A program made the translations under genes and the position numbers. From Porphyra umbilicalis (Eukaryota > Rhodophyta > Bangiophyceae > Bangiales > Bangiaceae): DNA of 64,000 bases. Under the pieces are notes generated by a model, which was not told the origin of the DNA, ran no database searches, and saw nothing but the letters and a program-made list of their open reading frames with translations. Shown here in pieces: positions 42,574 through 53,043 of the stretch. Numbering within the stretch: the first letter of the stretch is position 1; every line of letters starts with the position of its first letter. The stretch covers positions 1 to 64,000 of the forward strand of contig KV918789.1 in NCBI GenBank assembly GCA_002049455.2. Direction: 5' to 3'.

Positions 42574-43272
42574 TCATACGGATAAGTTCTCCCCAGAACA
42601 AATCACAAGCAGCGCATGGGCGGCGCCGACAGAGCCAGTCCGGTCATCCGTCGGCTGTGACGGCAGCGAGTGGTCGCGACGGTGGGGGGGGGAGGGCGCA
42701 TCACACGTCTCGGCGGCTGGCATGGCCCGTGGCGCTGCCCCCGAAGGAGCCAACTTCACGCCACCTGACTGGCCGGACACCCCGGCACCGCCGCCACCCT
42801 GAAGCCTGACCGGCAGTGAGGGGTGAGGCTGACAGGAATCAGCAGCGGCGGCGGCCGCCAAGCCCGCCCCAAAACGGGGCGCGGGCGGCGCATCGGCTCC
42901 GCTGACAGAGCCACTGTTGTCAGCCGTCATGGATGCCGGTATCGAGTGGTGTCGCCGCTGCCGCGCATAACACGGGTCGCACAGGCGGTGTGGGACCCCG
43001 TGAGGATCGGTGTAAGACCCCACCTTGCCCCGCCGAAATGGAAGACGTGCTGCTGCTCCAACAGCGGTAGCCGAATTGGCGCCGTCCTGGGTCAGCAGTG
43101 CGGCGTCGCGCCAGACCCGCGCTTGCTCTGTACGGTTGGGAAAAAATCCAGAACAAGTCGGACAGAAAAACGCAAGCACTATATCTGGAAAAGCAGCTGC
43201 CAGCTGTGCAGAGGCGAGCACACTGTGGCACGGAACAGCGAGAAATGAGCGGCGGGGGGGTGTTAGCTTCAA
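42574..43272 (-). CDS. Hypothetical protein with two CxxC pairs
   Basis: A 232-codon minus-strand frame. FFCPTCSGFF and, about 65 residues later, RLCDPCYARQRRH could form one zinc site. The C-terminal half is Ala/Gly/Pro-rich and may be a non-coding overrun. It points the same way as the unnamed transposon gene at 37775-40033, with the pogo-like element between. It may be that gene's N-terminal part, separated by the insertion. No domain was recognised. Confidence 0.35.
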   Translation of the reverse strand: MKLTPPRRSFLAVPCHSVLASAQLAAAFPDIVLAFFCPTCSGFFPNRTEQARVWRDAALLTQDGANSATAVGAAARLPFRRGKVGSYTDPHGVPHRLCDPCYARQRRHHSIPASMTADNSGSVSGADAPPAPRFGAGLAAAAAADSCQPHPSLPVRLQGGGGAGVSGQSGGVKLAPSGAAPRAMPAAETCDAPSPPHRRDHSLPSQPTDDRTGSVGAAHALLVICSGENLSV

Positions 43273-44512
43273 TGCCGCCTGCAGACGAAATAAGTATTGG
43301 TTGCATGGGTACTCTTGACTTTCAGAGCCAGCTCCGAGAGGGGATCACAACCGTGTGTGCAATGGATGGGTGACACCAGCTCCCGTCAAACGCCCCACGG
43401 AAAATTGAGAACGTACAGTGACAGCATCGGGGACGCTGGTGAGCCTCTGCCACGGCGCAGCATGGCTGTACAGGGCTGCTGCTCCGGCAGAGTCTTATCT
43501 GACCCGGGGGCTCGGCCACGCAGTGTGAAGAGTGGAGTGGGGCGGGGGGGAGGGTGGGCGAGTGGTGGCACAAGGGAAGAAGGGCCCCGCCGAAGGCAAT
43601 CTTGCAGCAGGACGACCTGCTGGCGAGCAGGACGCGGCGCCAATTAGCCTCTTCCATGTCGAGCCCGTAACGGCCTCTCTCGCCCACACAAGATTCGTCG
43701 TGCTGTCGTCCAATTTGTGTAATGCGATTGTCGCTTTCAGATCCAAAAGAGCCACCTTAACTAAAGGTCAATCTCGCGCATTAATACCTCTGGCGGCGAC
43801 GCATGTTCACGCCCACCAGAGACGGACACCATCGCACCCAATGCCGAACGTTCTGCTACAGAAAGAACCACCAACTCGCAAGCTTACAGTATATGCGCCC
43901 CGTTCCGATGTGTGGACTGTATTTTGGAGCTTTGTCGTGCGTGTAGAAAAAGTAGGGCGCCGGTTTTGCGGTACTTTTTGCGCCCTCGTTGACGCCATGC
44001 TTCCATGATGGGCATGTGAGGCGTGCTCGACCAGGGAAAGTTGTAAGCATGTACATAACGAGCCTTTCAGCCTGTCAGAATTCGAAACTGAGCATTGCGG
44101 AAGCGCTGGCGGTCGGGACCAAAAGTACAGCGCCGGCCCTTGGACTCGGCCGTATCGTTTCATGTCACTCGCTTGTCGCACAGATTACGAAGCGGGGGCT
44201 ACTATTTGATTGCATGTTCTTTTTTTCGTCTCATGCAAGCCAGCCGGCATGATCCGCCCTATCAATTTGAGTGGACCGTATTTATCATCTGGATCATTGT
44301 TGCAACGGCTATTGCTGAGCTGGAAACCGGACGCAGCGCTTCACTAATGTCGCGCGACCCACGCGCAATCAGGCGCTTCTCGCACTCACAGCCCCTTTTT
44401 TTCGGAGTACCCCTGGAACTCCCATATCTGTCATCTGAGAGACTTTGGCTCCTGGAGGATAATTTCCGACGCTCCCACATCGTTTTTGGGACAGGTTTTA
44501 GTGCATGAGATA
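43273..44512. other. Region without a supported gene
   Basis: Short frames only, none with a recognisable motif. Base composition is more balanced than in the flanking GC-rich blocks, especially from 43650 to 44500. Confidence 0.4.
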
Positions 44513-44514
44513 TA

Positions 44515-44644
44515 CAGTGCGTTCTCGTTATACGAGAATCATTTACAAGAGAATATGGGTCGCGAGTCTTCCATTCCAGTTCGTGTAGGCCACTTTTATT
44601 GAGATTCAGCCGAATCAGCCGTCTCTTATAACGAGAACGCACTG
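44515..44644. mobile_element. 130 bp MITE with Tc1/mariner-pogo-like ends
   Basis: The ends CAGTGCGTTCTCGTTATACG and, reversed, CAGTGCGTTCTCGTTATAAG form a ~23 bp inverted repeat with one mismatch. TA dinucleotides flank it on both sides (44513-44514 and 44645-44646). The CAGT start, TA duplication and small size suit a non-autonomous member of the Tc1/mariner/pogo superfamily. It does not share ends with either pogo-like element in this window. Confidence 0.85.
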
Positions 44645-44746
44645 TACCTTTAGGCGTGTGCTCGCGGCCATGGAGCCAGCCGTCGCGCATGCGTCGCCGA
44701 GCGTGCCACCGCCCAGCAGGCCAGGGTATTGCACGTGTGTGCCTGG

Positions 44747-47183
44747 AATTCCCTGGACTTTAGTACAGGGTACTATACACACCCGCACGTTGAAAAATAA
44801 GTTGCCTTTTCCAGTGCACGTTGCGGGAGTACTTGACCAAAACCGTCCCGGGCGGGCCTTTTTGGGTCCTACGTTGTCCGGCGACGTCCCCAGTTTGTCT
44901 CTTGACCATGGAAAGAAGCGCACAGGTCCGCCCGACCATCGTACGAGTTTTCTCGAGGTGGCGACGTCTTCATCGTCCGTACGGTCCGCGGGAGTAGATC
45001 GTGGTTAAAAAGGTACGTGAGGGCAGGTGCGGTGTTTGCGGGGTCGTGAGGGCGGGTTGACGGTGGCGGATGTGGGCACGCTCGCGTAAGTTTTTGGGAC
45101 TTGCCGAAAAGGTGGCTTCAGAGGCCTGAGAAAGCGCTTTCCTTTCAAACGTTCGAATGGGGGGGTTGAGCGGTCGCGCATCGCGTGGCTGCTCGAGCGG
45201 TTGCGGCCGTTCCCGTTGCCCGTGGTCGACTGGATCGGGGAGGTGGCGGCCCCCGACGGAGCATGGGCGTTGCAGGGTGTAGGGGCTGGAGGAAGAGCTG
45301 CGTGTCTTTTGTGGGTACGTTGATGATTGGGAGCCGGTCGGGGTGGGAGGGTGCTCGGTGGTGGGGGGTGGGGGCGGTGTGGGACGGGAGGCGGCGGGGA
45401 TGGCGACGTGTTGGGCGCTGTGCCGGTGACGCCGCCACACCCTCTGAGCGAGACGGCGACGGTGGGCGGCGGGGACCAGGCACCGGCGGCGGTGTGGGGG
45501 CGCTGTGGTTGTGGTCGACGTGGACCGCATGTCATCGGTCGTGAAACGCGGAGAGGGGGGAGTGAGGGCGAGTGTGGCCGGGGGCGGCGACGACGGAGAC
45601 GTGTCGGCCGCCGCGGCGGCGACGCCATATCCGCCGAGCGAGGCGGCGGCGGCCAGGGCGGCGGGTCAAGTGGAGACTACCAGCTCCGCACGTCATCCGC
45701 CATGCACGGCGGCGCTGGAGGTGGGGGGGGGGAGTACGGCCGGAGGCGGCGGCGGCGGCGACGTGTCCGCCGCCGCGCTGGTGACGCCGTCACCCGCCGA
45801 GCGAGGCGGCGGCGGCCGAGGCGGCGAGACGACCAGCTTGTGGTGGGCCATGCCGCCCGTCCATTCTTTTCGCGGCCGCCCAGCCGCGCGCCGTGTCCTA
45901 CGCGCGGTACACCCGCGTGTGGTGGGTGGGGGCGGCGGCCACCGCCGCTGCAGGCGTTGCCGCCGCACCTGCCGCCGACGCGGCGGTGGGCGGTGGACGA
46001 CCACGCGTGGGACGCGCGCCCGCATGCAGGGGCGACCGGCGGCCGCGGCGGTGGCAGCGGTGGCGGCGGCGGCGGTGGCGGTGGCGGTTGAGGCCCCCTC
46101 AGTGGCGGCGCGTGGGCCTCGTCCGCCTGCCGCCACGCGCAGCTGCCGCAGTCGGATGCGCGACCGCCGCTGCCGTAGGGGCTACTCGGCCACCCCCGCG
46201 GCGGCAGCGGCGTCGCTGCCGCCGCCGCCCGTCGCGTGGCGGCCGTCGGAGCGGTCACGCAGGATCGCCGCGGCGGCGCCCAGCCGGCGGGTGTCCCCTC
46301 CACCGCCCGCGGTGGGGCACCTTCGGATCATGCACGGCAGTGGCGGCGCTGGCTTCGGCCTCCCCCCTCAATGGCGTGGGGTCCCGCCGGGATTGGGGCA
46401 CGTCCGACCCTACCCCCCGCCGCTGCTGGTCCTCGCCCCCACCAGCGGGTGCCCCCCGTCGACGCTGCGCGTTTGAGCGCGTGCGGGGTGGCCTGTGGCG
46501 GCCGCCCCGATGGTTGCCGGTTTCGCAGCGTCGCCCCCCCCCCCGCCCCTCGTGGCAGCAGCGGCGGGTACACGGCGGCCGGCCTGTCAGCCGATGGGGC
46601 AGGGGCCCCGGTCGGGCGCACCCCGAGCCGCCCCCGGCACTGAGGTGCGCAGCGTGTGAGCGCCGGAGCCGCGGTAGCGGCGCGTCGCCGCCGCCGCGCA
46701 CGCGCGGACGCGCCGCCGACGGCGGCTCAGTCGGGGCGCGGCGGCGCGGCGGGCGTCGGCGCCGAGCGGCACGTCGCTGCGGGGGATGCGAGGCTTACTG
46801 CTTGCACCACGTGAGTGGGAACGAGTGAAGACGGGATGGGGGGGGAGTCGACACCCGCCGCGGTCGCCCCGCTGGTCCGCCGTCCCACGAACGTGGTCAC
46901 CGCGGCGGAAATGGTGTCAGGGTGATTGTACGGGGCTCCCATGGTGGCCGCCCTTTGGTGTGGGTGAGAATGGGGTGGAAAAAATACATGGTGGCTCTGT
47001 TGGCGTGGCGAGACAGTGGCGTGGTGTAGGTAGCCTTGTGTCTGAGCGGCGTTGCCCACTTGTCAGAGCACATCCTCAAGAGATGCTCGTGACTCTCTGG
47101 TCTATCTTTCGTCGTGTGAAAATGGTTTTGTCGTTTCGCAAGTTCAGGGTGTTTTCGCGAACGCGCTTTCAGTTTATACTCGG
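44747..47183. repeat. GC-rich repeat unit, copy a
   Basis: The left end (44747-45060) matches 47200-47515: AATTCCCTGGACTTTAGT, GTGCACGTTGCGGGAGT, GTGGCGACGTCTTCATCGTC and CGTGGTTAAAAAGGT recur in order. The right end (47102-47173) matches 48485-48560: ATCTTTCGTCGTGTGAAAA and GTGTTTTCGCGAACGCGCTT. Between them lies very GC-rich sequence with long overlapping frames on both strands. A 45900-46040 segment resembles 47675-47800. I cannot tell which, if any, frame is coding. Confidence 0.7.
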
Positions 47184-47199
47184 GTGATACCCTTGCCGA

Positions 47200-48565
47200 A
47201 ATTCCCTGGACTTTAGTCTAGGGTGCTTTCTCACACCCACACGTCGAAACAAAAGTCCTTTTTTGTAGTGCACGTTGCGGGAGTCCTTAAAACCCCGTTT
47301 TTGGCGGTCCGTTTGGCTCCCTACGCCGTTGGAGGACGTCCCACGGCGCTTTCTTGACTATGGGAACATGCGCCGGGGCTGCCCGCATCTTTCTGTAAAG
47401 TTGCTAGAGGTGGCGACGTCTTCATCGTCCGTACGGTCCGCGGAAGCAGAATCGTGGTTAAAAAGGTGCGTGAGGGCAGGTGGGGCGTTTACGGGGTCTT
47501 GGGGGCAGGTGAACGCGGCGACGAACGGCCATGATGTCGCAATTCCGCGGTAGTTGGCCAGAATCGGGCTCTGCGGGCCCTGTGGGAGACGTCGGTTTTG
47601 ATTTTTCAAACAGGGGGTCGTGTCGGCGCTGAATGCGCTGCGGCCTGCGTGGTCGCGTCCCTTCCCGCAACACCCGCGCGCGGCGGGTGGGGGCGGCGGC
47701 CACCGCCGCTGGCGGTGTTGCCGCCGCGCCTGCCGCCGACGCGGCGGTGAGCAGTGGACGACTGTGCGCACGACGCGCGCCCGCACACGGCAGCGAGTGG
47801 CGCCCGCGGCCGCGGCGGCCGCGGCCGCGGCGGTGCCGGCGACGGCGGCGGCGGTAGCGTGGCGCCCCTGCTATTTTTTCGCTCCACCCCGCCGCCCGCC
47901 CCCCCATGCCATCGACGGCTTCTTCCCCCCCCCTCCCTCTCTGTGGCCCCACATACCCCCCCCTCCCCATCCACCGCGTCGCCGCCGCGCACGTGCGCAT
48001 CGCGCAGCTCGGCCTCGAGTCTGCGCTGCGGCAAGCGACGACTGCCCAGCCAGCGTCGGCCGGTGGCTGCTCGGATGGTGGCGGCCGTGCCTCGGTGGCA
48101 GCCGCCGCCCGCCACGGCGGTGGCGGCCGCTGCTGACCCTCCGGTGGGTGCGGCAGGAGCCCCTCGCGGCGATCACCTACCCCCCCTCGGGCGAAGACAA
48201 AGCGCTGGTCGCCGAGGAGCGTGCGGGCGGCCACTACCCATCAGTGGGCGGGTACCCCCCCGACGGCAGCAGCTGCCGCTCGTGCGGGCCGCGGTGGACG
48301 CCGCGGCGGCGGTGGGCGGAGCGCCCCCTACGCCAGCAAGCGGTGGTCACGTCGGCGACCGCCACCACCGCCGCCATGGCCGCCTTCCTCGTCTCCTTTT
48401 TTCTGATCTCCCGCTTGTACGTGCGCTCCCAAGCGGCGCCGGTCGTGCAGGTGACGCTCACCCGGGAGGCGGTGCTCGACTAGCCTATGTATCTTTCGTC
48501 GTGTGAAAACAGTTCTATCGTTTTGCAAGTCCAGGGTGTTTTCGCGAACGCGCTTTCAGTACTCT
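47200..48565. repeat. GC-rich repeat unit, copy b
   Basis: Second, shorter head-to-tail copy of the unit, starting 17 bases after copy a ends. Its last part contains a plus-strand frame ending MAAFLVSFFLISRLYVRS and a short tail to TAG at 48481, which would be a membrane-spanning C-terminus if translated; confidence in that is low. The unit ends about 350 bp before the RAD50 start codon. Confidence 0.7.
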
Positions 48566-48918
48566 TAGTGACGCCTGGTTCTAATCCGTCTCAACTTCAA
48601 GAAGATCCACGTGTCTTGCACTCTCTGGGCACCAGCGTGCATCCAACGCGCCCTGCCTCTGGTCACGACGCGGCTCGCGCCCCAACTTCAACACGTCGAC
48701 CGCCTGCGACGAGCCGGGTGGAACAGGTCGGCAGCCTTCTGGACGAACCTCTGGCGACTGGGGCTCGCCTGTGAGTCGGCCGCGCGCGTACGGTAGCCTG
48801 TTCGCTTCTCGTTTTTGCCCCAGAGTGCAACGGCGTCCTCTGGTGCTCAATGCCTGTACCCGCCCAAACCTTCCCAACGAGCGGTTGACCGGGGCATGAA
48901 GCGCCTGCGGACGTAACC
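48566..48918. other. RAD50 upstream region
   Basis: About 350 bp between the GC-rich repeat and the ATG. It must hold the RAD50 promoter unless this lies in the repeat. No TATA box was recognised. Confidence 0.4.
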
Positions 48919-51900
48919 ATGACGACCATCAACAAGCTCGGTATCATTGGCATCCGCTCGTTCCCCCCCCGGGAGGAATGCGTCATCCACTTCTTCAAGC
49001 CCCTGACCATCATCCTCGGGTCCAATGGCTCGGGCAAGACGACCCTCATTGAGTGCATCAAGATGGCGTCCACGGGGGACCTGCCTCCGCTGGTTGACAA
49101 GGGCGGTGCCTTCATTCACGACCCCAAGATCTCCTCCCTGACTGAGACGCGCGCCAAGATCCGGTTGCAGTTTAGCAACGCCATCGGCGACCGCTTCGTG
49201 GTCAGCCGCCAGTTTGTGCTGACGTCCAAGACCAACGGCAAGCAGGAGTTCAAAACCATCGAGCAGAGCCTCCAAAAAACGACGCCTTCTGGGGAGCGAG
49301 AAACAACGGCACACCGCTATGCGGACATCAACAAGCTTGTGCCGCAGGTGATGCAGGTGACCAAGCCCATCCTGGAGAACGTCATCTTCGTGCACCAAGA
49401 GGACTCGCTGTGGCCACTCGGAGATCCAAAAAAACTGAAGGAGAAGTTTGACGACATATTTGCTGCGACGCGGTACACCAAGGCCCTCGAAGCCATCCGC
49501 AAGTACCGCAAGGAGCAGGCCGTGGAGCTCCGAAAGATTGGGATGGACATCCAACTGACGCAGGTCAAGGTCGACGAGTTCAACCGCATCCGCTCCGAGC
49601 ACGAGGCCGTCGCGCGGGAGGACGCGCTGCTCGGCGCAGCGCTCGACCGCGTCCGTGTTGAGATGGATGAGCTGTCTACCGCGGCCAAGGCTGCCCGCGA
49701 GGAGCTAGCCGCGTTTGCGCGGGACGAAAATGAGCTCGTCGCCCTCCGCGCTCAGCGGGCGGCCGTCCTCTCCACCCGCCAAGAGGCGCTGACGACCATG
49801 GCGCGGGAACTACCGGGTGAAACGGAAACCTCCCTCCGCAAGCTCATCAACCAGACGCGGACGGGGATTGAGGAGCTCGGCTTGGCGGTCGGCCGCAACC
49901 GCGTGCTGCTCGAGACCAAGCGGGAGGAATTGGCTTCCCGCATCGAGCGCCACACAACCCTGTCTACCCAGAGGGCGCTGCTCGAGGCGGAAGCGGCCAA
50001 GCATGCGCAGCGACTGTCGTCTTGGAGAGACCTCAAAACGGCCCTGCTGTCGCGCTACACGGTCGTCGCGGGCGTGTCGCCGGCCAATGGGCCTGCCAGC
50101 CAGCCAACGCTGCCGACCCTCGAGGCGTCCAACGGAGATTGGACGAGGCAGATGAGCGCCATCCAGCGGTGGCGCCGCTCCGTGACGGAGGAGCTTGCCA
50201 GGACGCACCGCGAAAGGTTTGACGCTGCCAGCGAGGTCGTCAACAAGGCGACCGTTGAGCTGGACTCGCACCAAGCGCGCATGGGACACGCGAAGGAGGA
50301 GGCCACCGCTAAGCGCAGCCGCGCGCACGGACGCGTAGAGGCGGCCCGCCGCATTGCGGGTGGCCGCAACATGGCGGCGACGTTGCAGGACGCCAAGAAT
50401 ATGGAGGAGAAGACGCTCCGTCAGTGGGAGGCCGACAAAGCCGCCCGCAATTTGGGCGTTCTCGGTGAGGCGGCGACGGCCAAGCGTTCCGCCTTCTCTG
50501 AGTGGAAGGCCACAGAGAGCCGCCTCAAGGGCCAACGCCGCGTTCTCTCTCGCGTCGAGGAGGAGAAGGCACGCGTGACGGTTGCGGCGGAGAACGCCGC
50601 GGAGCGGGAGCGCACGCGTGCTGCCGCTGCCGACGCCTTCGTGGGTGCCCTGGTCTCTCTCTGGGGTAGTTGTCCGGGCGGAATGGGTCCCGCTGGGGAG
50701 CTGCCGCTCGGGCGCGCCACGCCTGTGGCGGAGGCTCGGGCCAAGCTCGCGCGCTACGCCCTGTTTGTAGACGCGGAGGTTGTGGACAAGTCTTCCACAC
50801 TGGCCGGTGCAGAGCGGGACCTATCGGCTGCACGGGCGCTGGCGGACTCCTCAACCACGGCACTGAGCGGCTTACAGGATCGCCTTGCCGCCGCCCGCGC
50901 CCGCCTGGCGGAGCTGCAGCGCGAGGCAGCAGCGGTGGTGCTACCGCCTGCCCCGTCTGGCGAGGACGACGAGGATGACGTGGCAGATGCGACGCCTGCG
51001 GCGACGTATGCCAACTTTGCAGAGCAGCTGCGCGTCAAAGTCGAGGCTCTGGAAGTGGCCAAGAAGGGCGAGGACCAAGTGACCAGCATCATGGACTTCA
51101 ACCGCACTCTGCTGATGAAGGCACAAGCAAAGCACAAATGCCCGACGTGCCTGCGTAAGCTGGACGACGGGGAGCTGCACGTCATGTCGTCCAAGTCGAC
51201 AAAAAAGTCGTCGGCTGAAGCGCAAGCCGTGGCCACCGCCAAGCGCGTCCGGGCGGAGGCGCAGCTGACCGCCCTGCGCTTACAAGAGCCGATGTGGCGT
51301 GCTATTGAGGCGCTGGAAAAGGAGTTACCGGCGGCCGAGGCGGTTGCTCGTGATGCGGCGGGCCGGCTGGCCATCGTTGAAAGCGCAGTTGCCGCGGCAC
51401 GCTCGGCAGTGGTGACCGCCAAGAGCCGCTCGTCCGAGTCGCTGTCAGCGCTGCAACGAGAGCAGCGCCTGCTCGAGGGGCTGGAACTTGAGGCGACCAA
51501 GGCGCAGGGCGCATTGGATCTTGAGCGTTCCCAGCTGACGACCACCTCGGACGGGAAGAGTGTCGAGCAACTCGACGAGGAGCTGGCGGCGGCTACTCGT
51601 GCGGCTGAGCGGCTGGCGATTGAGTACGAGGAGGCGACAACGGCGCGTGACACGGCCGCCGCCGTCCTGCACGACCGTGAGACGCGCTACCGCAAGGCCC
51701 GCGAGGTGGCGCTCAAGCTAGACTCGGAGGTCACCGAGGTCACCCGCTTGAATGAAGAGGCGGACGAGCTCAACACGGCCGCTGCTCAACTTGAAGCCGA
51801 AGTTGCGGCTGCGGAGAGCACCCGCGCCGCCGGGGAAGAGGCGCTGCATGCAGCCATGGAGGAGCGAGCGGCCGTCCGTGTGGACAATGAGGCGGCGCAA

Positions 51901-53043
51901 CGCGACGCGGACGTCCTCGTCCGGCGGGTGGAGAAGGACTACAACTACGTCGTCGACTCGGTGCGTACGTTGGATGGCTACCTCTCCAATGGCGGGGACG
52001 CGCAGCTGACGGACAAGTCAGCCCAGCTTCAGGCTGAGGAAGAGGCTGCCAATGGCATCCGGAAGGCCATCTCCGAGCTCGAAACGTCCGAGTCGGAAAC
52101 TTCCACTCGCACTGTGGCGCTCAACGCACAACTCCGTAACCTGGAGGACAACCTCAAATATGTGTCGGTGACGGCGCAGCTTGCAGGCCTGGACGCGCAG
52201 CTGGTGAGCCGACAGGCGGAGCTGGACCGTAGGCGCGGCGGCCGCGACCTGAGCCGCGAGGTGCAAGACGCGGACGAGCGGTTTAACTCCAAGAGCGCGG
52301 TCATGCACGGTACCCGTGGGAAGCGGGAGGCGCTCGCTGGACGGCTGGCCGAGCTCGGAAAGGAGCTCAAAAAGGCGGCCAAGGAGAAGTCAGAGGAGCT
52401 TCAACAGGAGCAGCGCGTCCGCCAGCAGACGCTGCGCCTCGCCTACACGGACCTTGACCGCTATCATCGGGCTCTGGACCAGGCGCTAATGGCTTTCCAC
52501 ACCCTCAAGATGAAGCACATCAACAAGACCATCCGGGAGCTGTGGCAGCAGACATACCGCGGCTCGGACATTGATGGGATTGAGATCTTGTCGGACACAG
52601 ACATGAGCAGCGCCGGTGCAGCAGCGTCCGCCACCGGCAAGGCCCCCGTGCGGCGCAACTACAACTACCGGGTGGTGATGAAACGGGGCGACGCGACGCT
52701 GGACATGCGGGGACGCTGCTCGGCGGGCCAGAAGGTGCTCGCCTGTCTGGTCATCCGGCTGGCGTTGGCCGAGTCCTTTTGTTTGGATTGTGGCATGCTC
52801 GCGCTGGACGAGCCGACAACCAACCTGGACGCAGAGAACATTGAGAGCCTGGCGAGCGCCCTCGAGAGCATCATCAAGAGCCGCTCAGAGCAGACCAACT
52901 TCCAGCTGCTGCTCATCACACACGACGAGAAGTTCATCGAGCTGCTCTCCAGCCGCGAGGTGTGCGACAAGTACTGGCGCGTCTACCGCGACGAACGGGG
53001 GTTGTCCAAACTCAAGCAAGAGGACATCTCGTCCATTCTCTAG
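48919..53043 (+). CDS. RAD50: DNA double-strand break repair ATPase RAD50
   Basis: A 1374-residue intronless frame from an ATG in the context AACCATGA. RAD50 is the SMC-like ATPase of the MRE11-RAD50-NBS1 complex, which tethers and processes DNA ends and activates the ATM checkpoint in the nucleus. The N-terminal lobe has Walker A GSNGSGKT (residues 34-41) and the Q-loop segment ENVIFVHQEDSLWPLGDPKK. Long Glu/Ala/Arg coiled coils run from ~190 to ~1200, split by the zinc hook HKCPTCLRKL (~residue 740). The C-terminal lobe has the ABC signature CSAGQKVLACLVIRLALAE (~1266) and Walker B MLALDEPTTNLD (~1293). Length is close to animal and fungal RAD50 (about 1300). An acidic insert (GEDDEDDVADA) precedes the hook. 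All catalytic motifs are intact, so the gene is probably active. Confidence 0.97.
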   Translation: MTTINKLGIIGIRSFPPREECVIHFFKPLTIILGSNGSGKTTLIECIKMASTGDLPPLVDKGGAFIHDPKISSLTETRAKIRLQFSNAIGDRFVVSRQFVLTSKTNGKQEFKTIEQSLQKTTPSGERETTAHRYADINKLVPQVMQVTKPILENVIFVHQEDSLWPLGDPKKLKEKFDDIFAATRYTKALEAIRKYRKEQAVELRKIGMDIQLTQVKVDEFNRIRSEHEAVAREDALLGAALDRVRVEMDELSTAAKAAREELAAFARDENELVALRAQRAAVLSTRQEALTTMARELPGETETSLRKLINQTRTGIEELGLAVGRNRVLLETKREELASRIERHTTLSTQRALLEAEAAKHAQRLSSWRDLKTALLSRYTVVAGVSPANGPASQPTLPTLEASNGDWTRQMSAIQRWRRSVTEELARTHRERFDAASEVVNKATVELDSHQARMGHAKEEATAKRSRAHGRVEAARRIAGGRNMAATLQDAKNMEEKTLRQWEADKAARNLGVLGEAATAKRSAFSEWKATESRLKGQRRVLSRVEEEKARVTVAAENAAERERTRAAAADAFVGALVSLWGSCPGGMGPAGELPLGRATPVAEARAKLARYALFVDAEVVDKSSTLAGAERDLSAARALADSSTTALSGLQDRLAAARARLAELQREAAAVVLPPAPSGEDDEDDVADATPAATYANFAEQLRVKVEALEVAKKGEDQVTSIMDFNRTLLMKAQAKHKCPTCLRKLDDGELHVMSSKSTKKSSAEAQAVATAKRVRAEAQLTALRLQEPMWRAIEALEKELPAAEAVARDAAGRLAIVESAVAAARSAVVTAKSRSSESLSALQREQRLLEGLELEATKAQGALDLERSQLTTTSDGKSVEQLDEELAAATRAAERLAIEYEEATTARDTAAAVLHDRETRYRKAREVALKLDSEVTEVTRLNEEADELNTAAAQLEAEVAAAESTRAAGEEALHAAMEERAAVRVDNEAAQRDADVLVRRVEKDYNYVVDSVRTLDGYLSNGGDAQLTDKSAQLQAEEEAANGIRKAISELETSESETSTRTVALNAQLRNLEDNLKYVSVTAQLAGLDAQLVSRQAELDRRRGGRDLSREVQDADERFNSKSAVMHGTRGKREALAGRLAELGKELKKAAKEKSEELQQEQRVRQQTLRLAYTDLDRYHRALDQALMAFHTLKMKHINKTIRELWQQTYRGSDIDGIEILSDTDMSSAGAAASATGKAPVRRNYNYRVVMKRGDATLDMRGRCSAGQKVLACLVIRLALAESFCLDCGMLALDEPTTNLDAENIESLASALESIIKSRSEQTNFQLLLITHDEKFIELLSSREVCDKYWRVYRDERGLSKLKQEDISSIL

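Noticed and set aside
50754-51653. 299-codon Ser/Ala-rich minus-strand frame inside RAD50
   Set aside because: Shadow of the coiled-coil codons of RAD50 (Glu/Ala/Ala-rich sense gives Ser/Arg/Ala antisense).
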